A stretch of DNA of 9,879 nt from UBA1563 sp041667115 (GTDB taxonomy: Bacteria; Bacteroidota; Ignavibacteria; Ignavibacteriales; Ignavibacteriaceae): positions 1-9,879 of the forward strand of contig JBAYFO010000087.1 in NCBI GenBank assembly GCA_041667115.1, given 5' to 3'. A program made the translations under genes and the position numbers. This document shows positions 1 to 6,049 of the stretch, in pieces. The notes beneath the pieces are model-generated. The model had not been told where the DNA came from, made no database searches, and was given only the letters and a program-made list of their open reading frames with translations. Positions within the stretch are counted from its first letter, which is position 1. Each line of letters begins with the position of its first letter.

Positions 1-308
1 GAAGTAAGTTAATATTTTAATAAACGCAATAAATCAATTGCTATTTTTAATACAATATTATGCCATTCCGATAAAAAATAGCAGAATTAAAAATTGTGTG
101 AATTTTTCAAATACATGAAGAGTTTGTATGGATTCATTTTTTTTAAAATGATTTGAGTGTGACGAAATTTCTCAATACTGGCAATATTTAAATCGATTTT
201 TAAGGAAAGAGAATAAATGGCACTATGCAATACTTTTTAATAATTATTGTTGGTGAAAGTCAAATGATGTCGATTATATCAAGATATACAAAAATCAAAC
301 TGATTACT

Positions 309-318
309 GAGTGCACTC
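309..318. repeat. Perfect 10-base palindrome GAGTGCACTC
   Basis: GAGTGCACTC reads identically on both strands. It lies about 225 bases upstream of the candidate sigma-54 promoter. It stands out in AT-rich surroundings and could be a dimer-binding site for a regulator. A palindrome this short can occur by chance, and no second copy was noticed in the window. Confidence 0.25.
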
Positions 319-419
319 TAATCCGAAGTCTTAAATTTTTTTATTAAAATCTCTTGCATAATTTTGACACACTAAAAGGTTTCAAAGAAGTATTTTCTTT
401 TATATTGTGCTGCATTATT

Positions 420-432
420 CAACACCGTGTTG
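420..432. promoter_or_regulatory. Inverted repeat CAACAC-C-GTGTTG, candidate activator-binding site
   Basis: Two perfect six-base arms surround one central base. The site sits about 110 bases upstream of the GG of the sigma-54-like promoter at 543-557. That is the distance at which NtrC-type activators commonly bind before looping to the polymerase. The response regulator at 6050-7405 is of that type and is the obvious candidate ligand. A looser TGTA-N9-TACA dyad overlaps its right arm at 431-447. This assignment is inferred from symmetry and position only. Confidence 0.3.
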
Positions 433-542
433 TATAGAATGTCTACACATTTCATTTATTCAATCGTTTAACAATTCGACACAAATTCCGTAACTCCTTA
501 TTTAGCAATTAGATAAAAAAGTAATGCAAAAATTGAAATTAC

Positions 543-557
543 TGGTATGTTAATTGT
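543..557 (+). promoter_or_regulatory. Candidate sigma-54 (-24/-12) promoter
   Basis: TGGTATGTTAATTGT fits the sigma-54 pattern TGGCAC-N5-TTGC with GG and the downstream G exactly ten bases apart. The mismatches are T for C after GG, T for C at the sixth base, and GT instead of GC at the -12 element. Transcription would start near 569, leaving a leader of about 35 bases that contains AAGGAG (592-597), six bases before the ATG at 604. A sigma-54-dependent response regulator is encoded 5.5 kb downstream, which makes a promoter of this class plausible. The imperfect -12 element keeps confidence moderate. Confidence 0.38.
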
Positions 558-603
558 CCTTTAATCAACACAATTATCAAATTTAAAGTACAAGGAGTTA
601 ATC

Positions 604-864
604 ATGATTACGTTTTTATTAATACTCATTTTAGTTTTTGTAGGCGTCGATTTGCTCGTCCGGCTTGTCATCGACCCTTTAGCTTCAGGTTCAGTGAAGA
701 AAAACAAAACTTCAAAATCTTTCTCATCGAGATTTGATCCGACGATTAGCCTGGCTAGCGAAACAATGTACGACGGCGGAAAGCTTCACAAGGAAGAAGA
801 CTCCGACAGCACAAAAGAAAAAGGAAGTGTTTCCAAAGAGTCTGATTCCAGTTTAACGAAATAG
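604..864 (+). CDS. Small single-span membrane protein with a TMYDGG motif
   Basis: An 86-residue protein of no family I can name with certainty. Residues 2-23 form one hydrophobic helix. The positive charge just after it (K32, K33, K35) predicts that the C-terminal tail faces the cytoplasm. The tail carries ETMYDGG at residues 53-59 and then a highly charged, serine-rich, probably disordered end. The same TMYDGG motif closes the GcvH-like protein encoded next (residues 193-198), and a TMQDGG version ends the protein at 3559-4278. This peptide thus resembles the membrane anchor and C-terminal motif of its neighbour without the lipoyl-like domain between them. The start is well supported by AAGGAG six bases upstream. 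It is the first gene of the presumed five-gene unit. The likely role, inferred only, is a small docking or assembly subunit of the NrfD complex. Confidence 0.75.
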   Translation: MITFLLILILVFVGVDLLVRLVIDPLASGSVKKNKTSKSFSSRFDPTISLASETMYDGGKLHKEEDSDSTKEKGSVSKESDSSLTK

Positions 865-905
865 CTTATTACTCGATGAAATGATTCACATAAAAAGGTT
901 ATAGT

Positions 906-1577
906 ATGGTCGCAATTTTTGTTCTGGTGGTGTTTTTATCTTTCATTTCAATTGATCTGATTGTGTTAAAAATTCAGGGAAAATATCATCCGGCGTTTGA
1001 ACCGGCATTTTTTAAAATTGATTTGTCAAAAGTTGATGGAACTACTTTTACTATTCCATCAAATATCTTTTTTTCAAAGGGACATACCTGGCTTAAAAGA
1101 AATGCTGAAGGTTTGACTACTATTGGAATAGATACTTTCGGAACGGTGGCATTGGGAGCGATATCAATAGTAAACTGTGCAGCGAAAGGCAAAGAGCTAA
1201 AACGCGGAGATACAATCTTCGAAGGAATATATGGAAATAAAGTAGTGAAATTTCTGTCGCCGGTTAATGGTATAGTTAAATCTGTTAACACAAATATCAT
1301 CGGTAAAAATATCTCAAACCCATATGATGCGTGGGGAGTTCAACTATCTTCTAAAGATTTTAATGAAGACAGTGAGAGATTTTTTACAGGAATAGAAGCA
1401 GCAAACTGGATGAAAAAAGAATTCATCAAATTAAAAATGCTTATCAATAATCATTCACCCAAAGTTGATTTAGCAGGTGTGACAATGTATGATGGGGGTA
1501 TCTTAACTAACGATGCGGTCTCTTCCCTTATGGATAAAAGTGCAATTGATTTTGAAAAAGAGTTTCTCTCATTATAA
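906..1577 (+). CDS. Membrane-anchored GcvH-like (lipoyl-domain fold) protein
   Basis: A 223-residue protein. Residues 1-21 are a hydrophobic anchor followed by positive residues, so the remainder should be cytoplasmic. Residues about 55-175 align with glycine cleavage H protein: GHTWLKRN (59-66) matches the family's HEWL start, TIGID (72-76) its VGI strand, SPVNG (118-122) its APVSG turn, and NPYDAWG (138-144) its DPYGxGW segment. Canonical H proteins carry lipoate on a lysine eight residues before the proline of that turn; here that position is N111, although K112 is adjacent. A function in glycine cleavage is therefore unlikely, and no gcvT or gcvP is nearby. The C-terminal extension holds TMYDGG (193-198), shared with two other proteins of the unit. 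AAAAGG at 893-898 supports the start. It lies between the 86-residue peptide and the ferredoxin, so it is probably an accessory part of the ferredoxin/NrfD redox complex. Confidence 0.8.
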   Translation: MVAIFVLVVFLSFISIDLIVLKIQGKYHPAFEPAFFKIDLSKVDGTTFTIPSNIFFSKGHTWLKRNAEGLTTIGIDTFGTVALGAISIVNCAAKGKELKRGDTIFEGIYGNKVVKFLSPVNGIVKSVNTNIIGKNISNPYDAWGVQLSSKDFNEDSERFFTGIEAANWMKKEFIKLKMLINNHSPKVDLAGVTMYDGGILTNDAVSSLMDKSAIDFEKEFLSL

Positions 1578-1590
1578 ACCGGAAAATTAA

Positions 1591-2361
1591 ATGCTGAAAG
1601 AAAAAGGAATTCTCTTTGATGTGACGCTTTGTATAGGATGTGGTTCCTGTTACCAAGCATGCAAAGAGGCAAATAAATTACCGCAAACAAACAATAATTT
1701 CTTAAATGATCATCTCTCGGATAATACGTTCACAGTAATTGAGCAATACGGTGAAATGTATGCACGAAAACTTTGCATGCATTGTAACGAACCGGCTTGT
1801 GTTTCTGTATGCCTGGTAGGAGCAATAAAAAAGAGTCCTACCGGTTCTGTACTTTATGATGCTGAGAAGTGTATTGGCTGCAGATACTGCATGCAAGCTT
1901 GCCCTCACAAAATTCCCCGATATGAATGGGGAACGACCCATCCGCGTATTCGCAAATGTAATCTCTGTAGCGACCGGGTTAAATCGGGTAAATTATCCGC
2001 GTGTTCAGAAGCTTGTCCAACCGAAGCTACGTTGTTTGGCGACTTGGATCAATTGGTTACTGTGGCTAAGAAAAGATTGCGGGAACATCCGGAGAAATAT
2101 TATCAACACATATACGGACTCGAAGAAGTCGGTGGTAGCCATGTTCTCGTTCTCTCACCGGTACCATTCGAACAATTAGGCTATACCTCAAAATTGCCAA
2201 AAGAACCGATGCCTGAATTTACAATGAGAGCTATGGAAAAGATTCCTCCGGTTGTAGCAGTCGGAGGTGTTTTTTTAAGCGGAATGTATTGGCTTACTAA
2301 ACGAAAAAATCAAATAGCTAAAGAAGAACAAAAAACTACAAACGGAACTAAAGAAATATGA
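1591..2361 (+). CDS. Four-cluster 4Fe-4S ferredoxin subunit (HybA/DmsB type)
   Basis: A 256-residue electron-transfer protein. Sixteen cysteines fall into four cluster motifs: C14/C17/C20/C24, C61/C64/C69/C73, C93/C96/C99/C103 and C122/C125/C137/C141. This is the arrangement of the iron-sulfur subunit that relays electrons between a catalytic subunit and an NrfD/PsrC/HybB-type quinone-reactive membrane protein. A hydrophobic segment at about 218-236 resembles the C-terminal tail helix of HybA. Unlike HybA there is no twin-arginine signal peptide, and none is hidden by a wrong start: an in-frame TAA (1588-1590) directly precedes the ATG. A cytoplasmic ferredoxin domain is the simplest reading, but the KRK after the tail helix argues the other way by the positive-inside rule, so topology is unresolved. 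GGAAA at 1581-1585 is a weak ribosome site. The gene overlaps the next by four bases (ATGA), which points to coupled translation and stoichiometric assembly with the NrfD protein. Confidence 0.92.
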   Translation: MLKEKGILFDVTLCIGCGSCYQACKEANKLPQTNNNFLNDHLSDNTFTVIEQYGEMYARKLCMHCNEPACVSVCLVGAIKKSPTGSVLYDAEKCIGCRYCMQACPHKIPRYEWGTTHPRIRKCNLCSDRVKSGKLSACSEACPTEATLFGDLDQLVTVAKKRLREHPEKYYQHIYGLEEVGGSHVLVLSPVPFEQLGYTSKLPKEPMPEFTMRAMEKIPPVVAVGGVFLSGMYWLTKRKNQIAKEEQKTTNGTKEI

Positions 2362-3566
2362 AAGCTAACGAAATTCTAAAACCCACATTCTGGAAAGTGA
2401 TTTCTGTTATTATCGTAACACTGGGTTTATTTTCAACTTATTTTAGATTCTCCCGCGGGCTTGGAGCAACAACGAATTTGTACGATTCGGTCCCCTGGGG
2501 CTTGTGGATAGGATTTGATTTCCTTGGCGTCGGACTCGCTGCTGCGGGATTTACAATCGCAGCCACAGTACACATTTTCCACATCCATAAATATGAACCG
2601 TTGGTAAGACCGGCAATCCTTACAGCATTTATTGGATATTCACTTGTAATTTGCTTACTGGTAGTTGATCTGGGGAGACCTGAAAATTTCTGGCATCCAC
2701 TTATTATGTGGAATATCCATTCTGTAATGTTTGAAATTACATGGTGCATAATTTGTTATACCACTGTACTTACTTTAGAATTTGCCCCCGTTGTGTTCGA
2801 AAAATTTAAACTCAAAGCACCACTTAAATTGCTCAAAATGATTTCCATCCCTGTTGTTATAGCCGGAGTTTTATTTTCTACACTTCATCAATCATCGTTC
2901 GGTTCATTATATTTGATTGTTCCAGGTCGATTACATCCATTGTGGTATTCACCTCTATTACCTGTACATTTTTTTATCTCTTGTATTGCTGCAGGCTTAT
3001 CGATGATTATTTTTGAGTCTTATCAGGTTACCAGAGCTTTTACAAAAGAGACGGGTTTTCAGCATACCGGCTTAAGGCTGGACATTTTGTCGGGCGCAGC
3101 TTTTGTGGTTTTAATTGATTTAATCATCGGCTTTTTATTAAAAATTTTTGATTTTATAAATAGCGGCAAATTAATTTATCTTACTATTCCATCTACTGAA
3201 ACATACCTCTTCTATCTTGAAATCGTTGTGGGAACAGTTATTCCAATTTACTTACTTAGCTACAAAAAATACAGAGAAGATAAAAAATGGCTCTACATAA
3301 TTTCGATCTGTGTAATTTCAGGCTTAATACTGAACAGATTGAACGTAAGTATAACCGGCTTGGCCGCATCTTCCGGAGTAAATTATTTCCCTTCGTTTGA
3401 TGAAATTAGTATCACTCTTATGCTTGTTGTACTTGCAATTTTCGCTTTTAGGTTAGTTGCTAAAAACTTCCCGGTTTTCGTAGGGGAAAATGAACACGAG
3501 GATGCAGTTAATGAAAAAATTGTAAATGAATCAAAACAAATAATTTTAAGTGAAAGATATGAATAA
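2358..3566 (+). CDS. NrfD/HybB-family quinone-interacting membrane subunit
   Basis: A 402-residue integral membrane protein with about ten predicted helices (roughly 11-30, 49-72, 84-104, 118-140, 162-178, 196-220, 243-266, 282-301, 311-329 and 350-368), the length and helix number of HybB. VPWGLWIGFDFLGVGLAAAGF (start 45) and DLGRPENFWH (104-113) are conserved stretches of the NrfD/PsrC superfamily. NYFPSFDEISITL (342-354) matches the HybB-type YFPSxxE segment before the last helix. The family exchanges electrons with menaquinone or menaquinol and passes them to or from the ferredoxin subunit, whose gene overlaps this one by ATGA. No hydrogenase, molybdopterin or cytochrome partner is encoded in the window, so electron donor and acceptor are unknown. 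The charged C-terminal tail (about 373-402) is probably cytoplasmic or peripheral. The family assignment is firm; the specific reaction is not. Confidence 0.92.
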   Translation: MKANEILKPTFWKVISVIIVTLGLFSTYFRFSRGLGATTNLYDSVPWGLWIGFDFLGVGLAAAGFTIAATVHIFHIHKYEPLVRPAILTAFIGYSLVICLLVVDLGRPENFWHPLIMWNIHSVMFEITWCIICYTTVLTLEFAPVVFEKFKLKAPLKLLKMISIPVVIAGVLFSTLHQSSFGSLYLIVPGRLHPLWYSPLLPVHFFISCIAAGLSMIIFESYQVTRAFTKETGFQHTGLRLDILSGAAFVVLIDLIIGFLLKIFDFINSGKLIYLTIPSTETYLFYLEIVVGTVIPIYLLSYKKYREDKKWLYIISICVISGLILNRLNVSITGLAASSGVNYFPSFDEISITLMLVVLAIFAFRLVAKNFPVFVGENEHEDAVNEKIVNESKQIILSERYE

Positions 3567-4278
3567 TGGAAATGGATACAAGAGTAATAGCTATGAGATG
3601 CTGAAGTGCATCTGGATGGCTTCCCAGGTAGTAGAGTATAAATTATGCGATAATCAATTTGACTGCGAAAATTGCCCATTTGATAAAGTTATTAGAAATT
3701 TATCAAATGAAAAAGAAACGGAGATTACCGGCATAACAAATGTTGCAAATATAATTTTCAACAAATTGCAAAACATTAAGTATGATAATAAAATTATATA
3801 CTTAAAAAATAATCTCATAGCTAAGGAGATTTGCCATAATACATTTTATCTCGGCATTAATCCGATTTTGATCAGCTTTCTTGATACGGTGAGTTCAATG
3901 ATGGAGTATGAGTGCGGAAAAAATATTTATACCGGGCAACAGGTAATTCAGATTTTTGGTGCCTGGGGAACGGTCAGTCTCTCAGCACCGATGAATTTTG
4001 CTATTTATGACAAAGTCAGCGAACCGAACGACAACCCCATGAAATCTCAGTGGTTTGCAATAATCGGCGTTATTCATAAAGAAATTTCATGCGGCAAATT
4101 ATATCAAGAAGAATGGGAGAAGATGCATGAAAGAGCAATTGGTATTATCGAAGGAATTAAATCGTATATACCTAAAGTTGGGGACACAATGCAGGATGGA
4201 GGAACCCAAATTAAGTTTCTTCATCAACTCGTCGGAACCAATAGGTACATCAAAATTCTGAATTCTTTAAGCGCTTAA
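3559..4278 (+). CDS. Soluble GcvH-like protein with four-cysteine N-terminal motif
   Basis: A 239-residue protein without an obvious membrane helix. The N-terminus carries C17, C30, C36 and C39 in a pattern CxWM(x9)LC(x5)C(x2)CPFD, which could bind zinc or an iron-sulfur cluster. From memory, this motif accompanies GcvH-like domains in other anaerobes. Residues about 85-200 are a weak GcvH match: FYLGINP (96-102) for the VGI strand, SAPMNF (142-147) for the APVSG turn, and MKSQWF (161-166) for the PYGxGW segment. The lipoyl-lysine position is W136. DTMQDGG (209-215) near the end matches the TMYDGG motif of the two upstream proteins. Start: ATG 3559 is preferred because it lies within the last codons of the NrfD gene, giving an eight-base overlap. 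GTG at 3550 and ATG at 3598 are alternatives; none has a strong ribosome site. This is the last gene of the unit and probably a cytoplasmic partner of the redox complex. Confidence 0.75.
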   Translation: MNNGNGYKSNSYEMLKCIWMASQVVEYKLCDNQFDCENCPFDKVIRNLSNEKETEITGITNVANIIFNKLQNIKYDNKIIYLKNNLIAKEICHNTFYLGINPILISFLDTVSSMMEYECGKNIYTGQQVIQIFGAWGTVSLSAPMNFAIYDKVSEPNDNPMKSQWFAIIGVIHKEISCGKLYQEEWEKMHERAIGIIEGIKSYIPKVGDTMQDGGTQIKFLHQLVGTNRYIKILNSLSA

Positions 4279-4279
4279 A
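4266..4279. repeat. 14-base perfect palindrome spanning the stop codon
   Basis: TTTAAGCGCTTAAA is identical on both strands and covers the last codons of the soluble GcvH-like gene. It has no loop and no following T run, so it is a poor intrinsic terminator. It could be a protein-binding site or chance. No better terminator was seen between this unit and the kinase gene. Confidence 0.2.
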
Positions 4280-4391
4280 AAGATTTTGTATTAATACACT
4301 TCCCCATTCCGAGTTCATGATATTTTTAGTGAGACCTATCCCTCTCAATGCTCAGAAGCTATTACACATTCTAGGATATTTCATCGGCCAC

Positions 4392-4423
4392 ATTGTAAAT
4401 AGTTAAAGTATTGTCTAATTTTG
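4392..4423 (+). promoter_or_regulatory. Bacteroidota-type promoter before the kinase gene
   Basis: ATTG at 4392-4395 and TAATTTTG at 4416-4423 are separated by 20 bases. This fits the Bacteroidota housekeeping pattern TTTG-N19-21-TAnnTTTG with one mismatch in the upstream box. Transcription would begin near 4430, just ahead of the ribosome site and the preferred ATG at 4446. The same architecture and spacing recur before menF at 7996-8027, which strengthens both. It would make the kinase/regulator unit independent of the sigma-54-like promoter upstream. Confidence 0.42.
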
Positions 4424-4430
4424 CACAAAC

Positions 4431-4437
4431 AGGGAAG
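4431..4437 (+). promoter_or_regulatory. Ribosome site that decides the kinase start
   Basis: AGGGAAG ends eight bases before ATG 4446. It directly abuts and overlaps the in-frame GTG at 4437, which therefore cannot use it. This favours ATG 4446 and removes three residues from the longer reading. Confidence 0.6.
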
Positions 4438-4445
4438 TGGATTTT

Positions 4446-6038
4446 ATGAAAACTAAGGTTCTAAATAAACTAAGCGTCCGGCTTATAATTTCTATTTCAT
4501 GTATTCTGTTTAGTATTCTTTCGGTTTATACCTACTTTATTATAAATAATCTTGATAATTATTTAACTGAAACAAGATTTCAGAGCGCTTATAATATCAG
4601 TGATATAATAAAAAAGTCAACACGTTATAGCATGCTTTTAAATAGACGCGAAGATGTTCATCAGATAATTAAAACACTTCGCACTGAAATTGGTGTTGAA
4701 GAAATACGTATCTATAATAAACAGGGTTTAATTATTTTTTCTACCAACCCTGCTGAAATCCTTAAAAAGGTTAATTTAACCGCTGAAGCCTGCATCGCCT
4801 GCCATAATAGTTCCGTTCCTCTGCAAAGTTTAACAAATCAAAATAAAATTAGGATTTATAAAAATTTCGAGAATAAACGCGTACTCGGACTGATTAATCC
4901 AATCCAAAATGAACCTGATTGTTCAAACGCCGACTGCCATGCTCACTCCCCCAAAGTTCGTATCCTGGGTGTTCTTGACGTTGTTGTTTCGCTGGAGCAA
5001 CTTGATTCAATCATCCAAAATAGCACCAGGGAAGTAATTCTCACCGCAGTCCTTATTATTGTCGTTATTTCATTCTTTTCCGGTTTGTTTATAACAATTT
5101 TAGTTAACAAGCCGATAAAAAAAATAAGGGAAGGTATTGAAGAGGTAGGAAACGGAAATTTAGATTTTAAAATTGAGGTAAATTCAAAAAATGAACTGGG
5201 ACAAATGGCCCGTCGGTTTAATGAGATGTCAACAAAACTTGATGAGGCATATAAAGAAATAAAAAACTGGTCGGAAACGTTGAACGACAAAGTGAATGAA
5301 AAGAGCGAAGAGCTCAAAAATATTTACAATCAGGTTAATCAAATTGAAAAGCTGGCTTCATTAGGGAAATTATCAGCCACCGTTGCACATGAGCTGAATA
5401 ATCCGCTTGCAGGCATTTTAACTTATAGCAAATTGATAACGAAAAAATTACAAGCCTCGCAGAAAGATTCTGAACATGCAAAAATTATTGAATATCTAGA
5501 ATTAATTTCCCATGAATCAGCTCGTTGCGGAAAGATTGTAAAGGATCTCCTTATCTTTTCACATGGTGAGCGGGATGAATTTGCAAAAGAAAATCTTGTA
5601 AAAATAATTGATAAAAGTGTTACCGTTATTAAACATCATCTTGAGATGCACGGAATAACGTTAATTAAAGATTATCAAGAACTACCAAATGAAATTTATT
5701 GCAACGCACACAAAATGCAACAGGCGTTGATGTCGCTTCTGATTAATTCAATTGAAGCGATGCCCAACGGGGGAAAAATCATACTTAACTTAACACGAGA
5801 AAAAAATAACGTTGTCCTTAGGATTATAGACGAAGGAACAGGAATTGCGGATAAAGATTTACCTCATATCTTCGAACCGTTTTATTCAACAAAAGAAGCA
5901 TCAACCGGTACCGGCCTGGGGCTGGCGGTTGTCTATGGAATTATTACTAATCACAAAGGAAAAATAGTAGTAGAAAAAACTTCAAATCAAGGAACGACGT
6001 TTAAAGTAATACTACCACAGAATGAACAACTTGCTTAA
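4446..6038 (+). CDS. Membrane sensor histidine kinase with two haem-type motifs in its sensor domain
   Basis: A 530-residue kinase. Helices at about 11-33 and 198-220 bracket an extracytoplasmic domain of roughly 165 residues. That domain contains CIACH (C116, C119, H120), a canonical c-type haem site, and CSNADCH (C159, C164, H165), a CX4CH site of the kind used in some multihaem cytochromes. The surrounding sequence, including RVLGLINPIQNEPDC (145-159), looks to me like a recurring sensor domain of anaerobes. A HAMP linker (220-272) leads into a coiled-coil stretch. The dimerisation/phosphoacceptor helix has H315 in HELNNP, and the ATPase domain shows the N box around N434, DEGTGI (462-467) and GTGLGL (488-493). 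The cognate regulator starts 11 bases after its stop. The likely job is sensing redox state, oxygen, NO or an electron carrier outside the membrane through haem, then phosphorylating the sigma-54 regulator. Haem attachment is inferred from motifs only. Confidence 0.9.
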   Translation: MKTKVLNKLSVRLIISISCILFSILSVYTYFIINNLDNYLTETRFQSAYNISDIIKKSTRYSMLLNRREDVHQIIKTLRTEIGVEEIRIYNKQGLIIFSTNPAEILKKVNLTAEACIACHNSSVPLQSLTNQNKIRIYKNFENKRVLGLINPIQNEPDCSNADCHAHSPKVRILGVLDVVVSLEQLDSIIQNSTREVILTAVLIIVVISFFSGLFITILVNKPIKKIREGIEEVGNGNLDFKIEVNSKNELGQMARRFNEMSTKLDEAYKEIKNWSETLNDKVNEKSEELKNIYNQVNQIEKLASLGKLSATVAHELNNPLAGILTYSKLITKKLQASQKDSEHAKIIEYLELISHESARCGKIVKDLLIFSHGERDEFAKENLVKIIDKSVTVIKHHLEMHGITLIKDYQELPNEIYCNAHKMQQALMSLLINSIEAMPNGGKIILNLTREKNNVVLRIIDEGTGIADKDLPHIFEPFYSTKEASTGTGLGLAVVYGIITNHKGKIVVEKTSNQGTTFKVILPQNEQLA

Positions 6039-6049
6039 GAGGAAGAGTT

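Larger units (their letters stand above)
1..603. other. Long non-coding upstream region
   Basis: About 600 bases of very AT-rich sequence without a convincing reading frame on either strand and without any recognisable tRNA or rRNA. No strong GC-rich hairpin followed by a T run was seen, so the end of an upstream gene or its terminator cannot be placed. The last 200 bases contain the elements most likely to matter: palindromes at 309-318 and 420-432 and a sigma-54-like promoter at 543-557, listed separately. The rest could hold upstream activator sites, a small RNA, or a decayed gene; nothing seen decides between these. Confidence 0.6.

Noticed and set aside
217..232. TGGCACTATGC as a sigma-54 promoter
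   Set aside because: The TGGCAC half is perfect, but GG and the next GC are only six bases apart; sigma-54 needs ten. There is also no gene close downstream.
986..1300. Minus-strand reading frame of about 100 codons opposite the GcvH-like gene
   Set aside because: It lies entirely within a gene with clear family motifs on the + strand and has no recognisable domain, so it is a shadow frame. The same applies to the minus-strand frames at 4943-5317 and 8226-8600.
906..1577. Calling this gene gcvH of the glycine cleavage system
   Set aside because: It has an N-terminal membrane anchor, an extra C-terminal motif, no lipoyl-lysine at the expected place, and no gcvT/gcvP neighbours.
4279..4391. 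Intrinsic terminator between the redox unit and the kinase gene
   Set aside because: No GC-rich stem with a following T run was found. The palindrome at 4266-4279 has no loop or T tract, so whether the units are separated by a terminator stays open.
4437..4445. GTG at 4437 as the kinase start, adding three residues
   Set aside because: The AGGGAAG ribosome site abuts this GTG, leaving no spacing. ATG 4446 has an eight-base spacing and a typical basic residue-rich start before the first helix.
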